This document shows, in pieces, positions 6,732 to 7,107 of a stretch of DNA of 7,107 bases. The translations under genes and the position numbers were made by a program. The stretch comes from Balneolaceae bacterium (lineage in GTDB: Bacteria > Bacteroidota > Rhodothermia > Balneolales > Balneolaceae): contig SLKH01000148.1 in NCBI GenBank assembly GCA_007134665.1, positions 1-7,107 on the forward strand. The letters run 5' to 3'. The notes under the pieces are model-generated. The model was not told the DNA's origin and searched no databases. It saw only the letters and a list, made by a program, of their open reading frames with translations. The first letter of the stretch is position 1; every line of letters begins with the position of its first letter.

Positions 6732-6859
6732 TTATTCTCGTCTCGGTGCTCTGCTCCGAGATGACAGGCAGGGCTGCTCCGCTGCCCATTTTGCCCCTAC
6801 CTGGCGGAGCAGAGCACCGCCGAGTGCCATTTCACGGCAGAGCAGTGAAACGAGAATAA
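6732..6859. repeat. 128-bp element with terminal inverted repeats and four hairpins sharing one loop
   Basis: Perfect 10-bp terminal inverted repeats TTATTCTCGT (6732-6741) and ACGAGAATAA (6850-6859) bound the element. Inside are four hairpins: A, TCTCGG-TGCTCTGCT-CCGAGA (6741-6761); B, GGCAG-GGCTGCTCCG-CTGCC (6767-6786); C, GGCGG-AGCAGAGCA-CCGCC (6803-6821); D, TTTCAC-GGCAGAGCA-GTGAAA (6830-6850). Stems differ completely while loops share a GCTCTGC core (GCTCCGC in B, reverse-complemented in C and D). A and B therefore point one way, C and D the other. In addition, 6744-6758 and 6805-6819 form a perfect 15-bp long-range inverted repeat. The GC-rich block contrasts with AT-rich flanks. It resembles REP/MITE-like intergenic repeats; no transposase is in the window. 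Confidence 0.7.
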
Positions 6860-7107
6860 ATTTATTTCCACTTGTCAAAAACTATAACCTATTGATTAAT
6901 ATTTACTTATAGTGTGTTAAAAGAAAATTTCGGGGTAACCCCTCCCCCTTGAATATGGTCGGCCCTTAAACAACGCTTTAATTGATTCCTGCCCGGCGCA
7001 GAGCTCAACTTTTCACTACGTGTACAAAAAATGAGCCCCGCGATGCGAAATCCTTCGAGATCGTTCATTGATCCGAAAAGCACGAAACAATTCAATGACT
7101 GAAGAAT
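6860..7107. other. Non-coding tail, no gene recognised
   Basis: AT-rich at first, then a short GGGGT-A-ACCCC palindrome (6932-6942) followed by a C-rich run. The minus strand is open for 62 codons from a TTG at 7095 (6907-7095), but the translation shows no motif I know and the segment has no recognisable ribosome binding site. On the plus strand a 23-codon frame begins with ATG at 7031. Neither is called as a gene. Confidence 0.3.

Noticed and set aside
6907..7095. 62-codon open frame on the minus strand starting at TTG
   Set aside because: No motif, no ribosome binding site and no neighbour to support it; could be chance.

Overview
The window is bacterial chromosome of moderate GC content. 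The best guess is the Bacteroidota/Rhodothermota/Balneolota group. The reasons are AT-rich leaders without Shine-Dalgarno motifs, the style of the FtsH sequence, and interspersed palindromic repeats of a kind I associate with these phyla. This placement is inference, and no rRNA or tRNA gene is present to test it.

Layout: (1) bases 1-1014 hold the 3' three quarters of a PLP-dependent beta-eliminating lyase, best read as tryptophanase. (2) 1175-2974 encode a 599-residue uncharacterised protein that looks like a divergent FMN-binding TIM barrel of the nitronate monooxygenase/FabK/PfaD type with an added cysteine-rich C-terminal part. (3) On the minus strand, 3199-3564 encode a small thioredoxin-like [2Fe-2S] ferredoxin, convergent with the previous gene. 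(4) 3790-5736 encode a complete FtsH membrane protease that appears to start at TTG and is divergent from the ferredoxin.

(5) The last 1.37 kb (5737-7107) contain no intact gene. They hold a decayed 3' remnant of a conserved small protein family (5856-6110, with an internal amber codon), several inverted repeats, an open segment with a CPCSKCG motif, and a block of interspersed palindromic repeats (about 6456-6860). The most striking of these is a 128-bp element with 10-bp terminal inverted repeats. It carries four small hairpins with different stems but nearly the same loop.

The four genes do not form one operon: strands alternate and the intergenic gaps are 160-225 bases. Tryptophanase is catabolic (Trp to indole, pyruvate and ammonia) and FtsH is housekeeping proteolysis. 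The barrel protein and the ferredoxin could be redox partners only by speculation from adjacency. I see no defence system, CRISPR array or complete mobile element. The items most worth following are the uncharacterised barrel protein and the hairpin repeat element.
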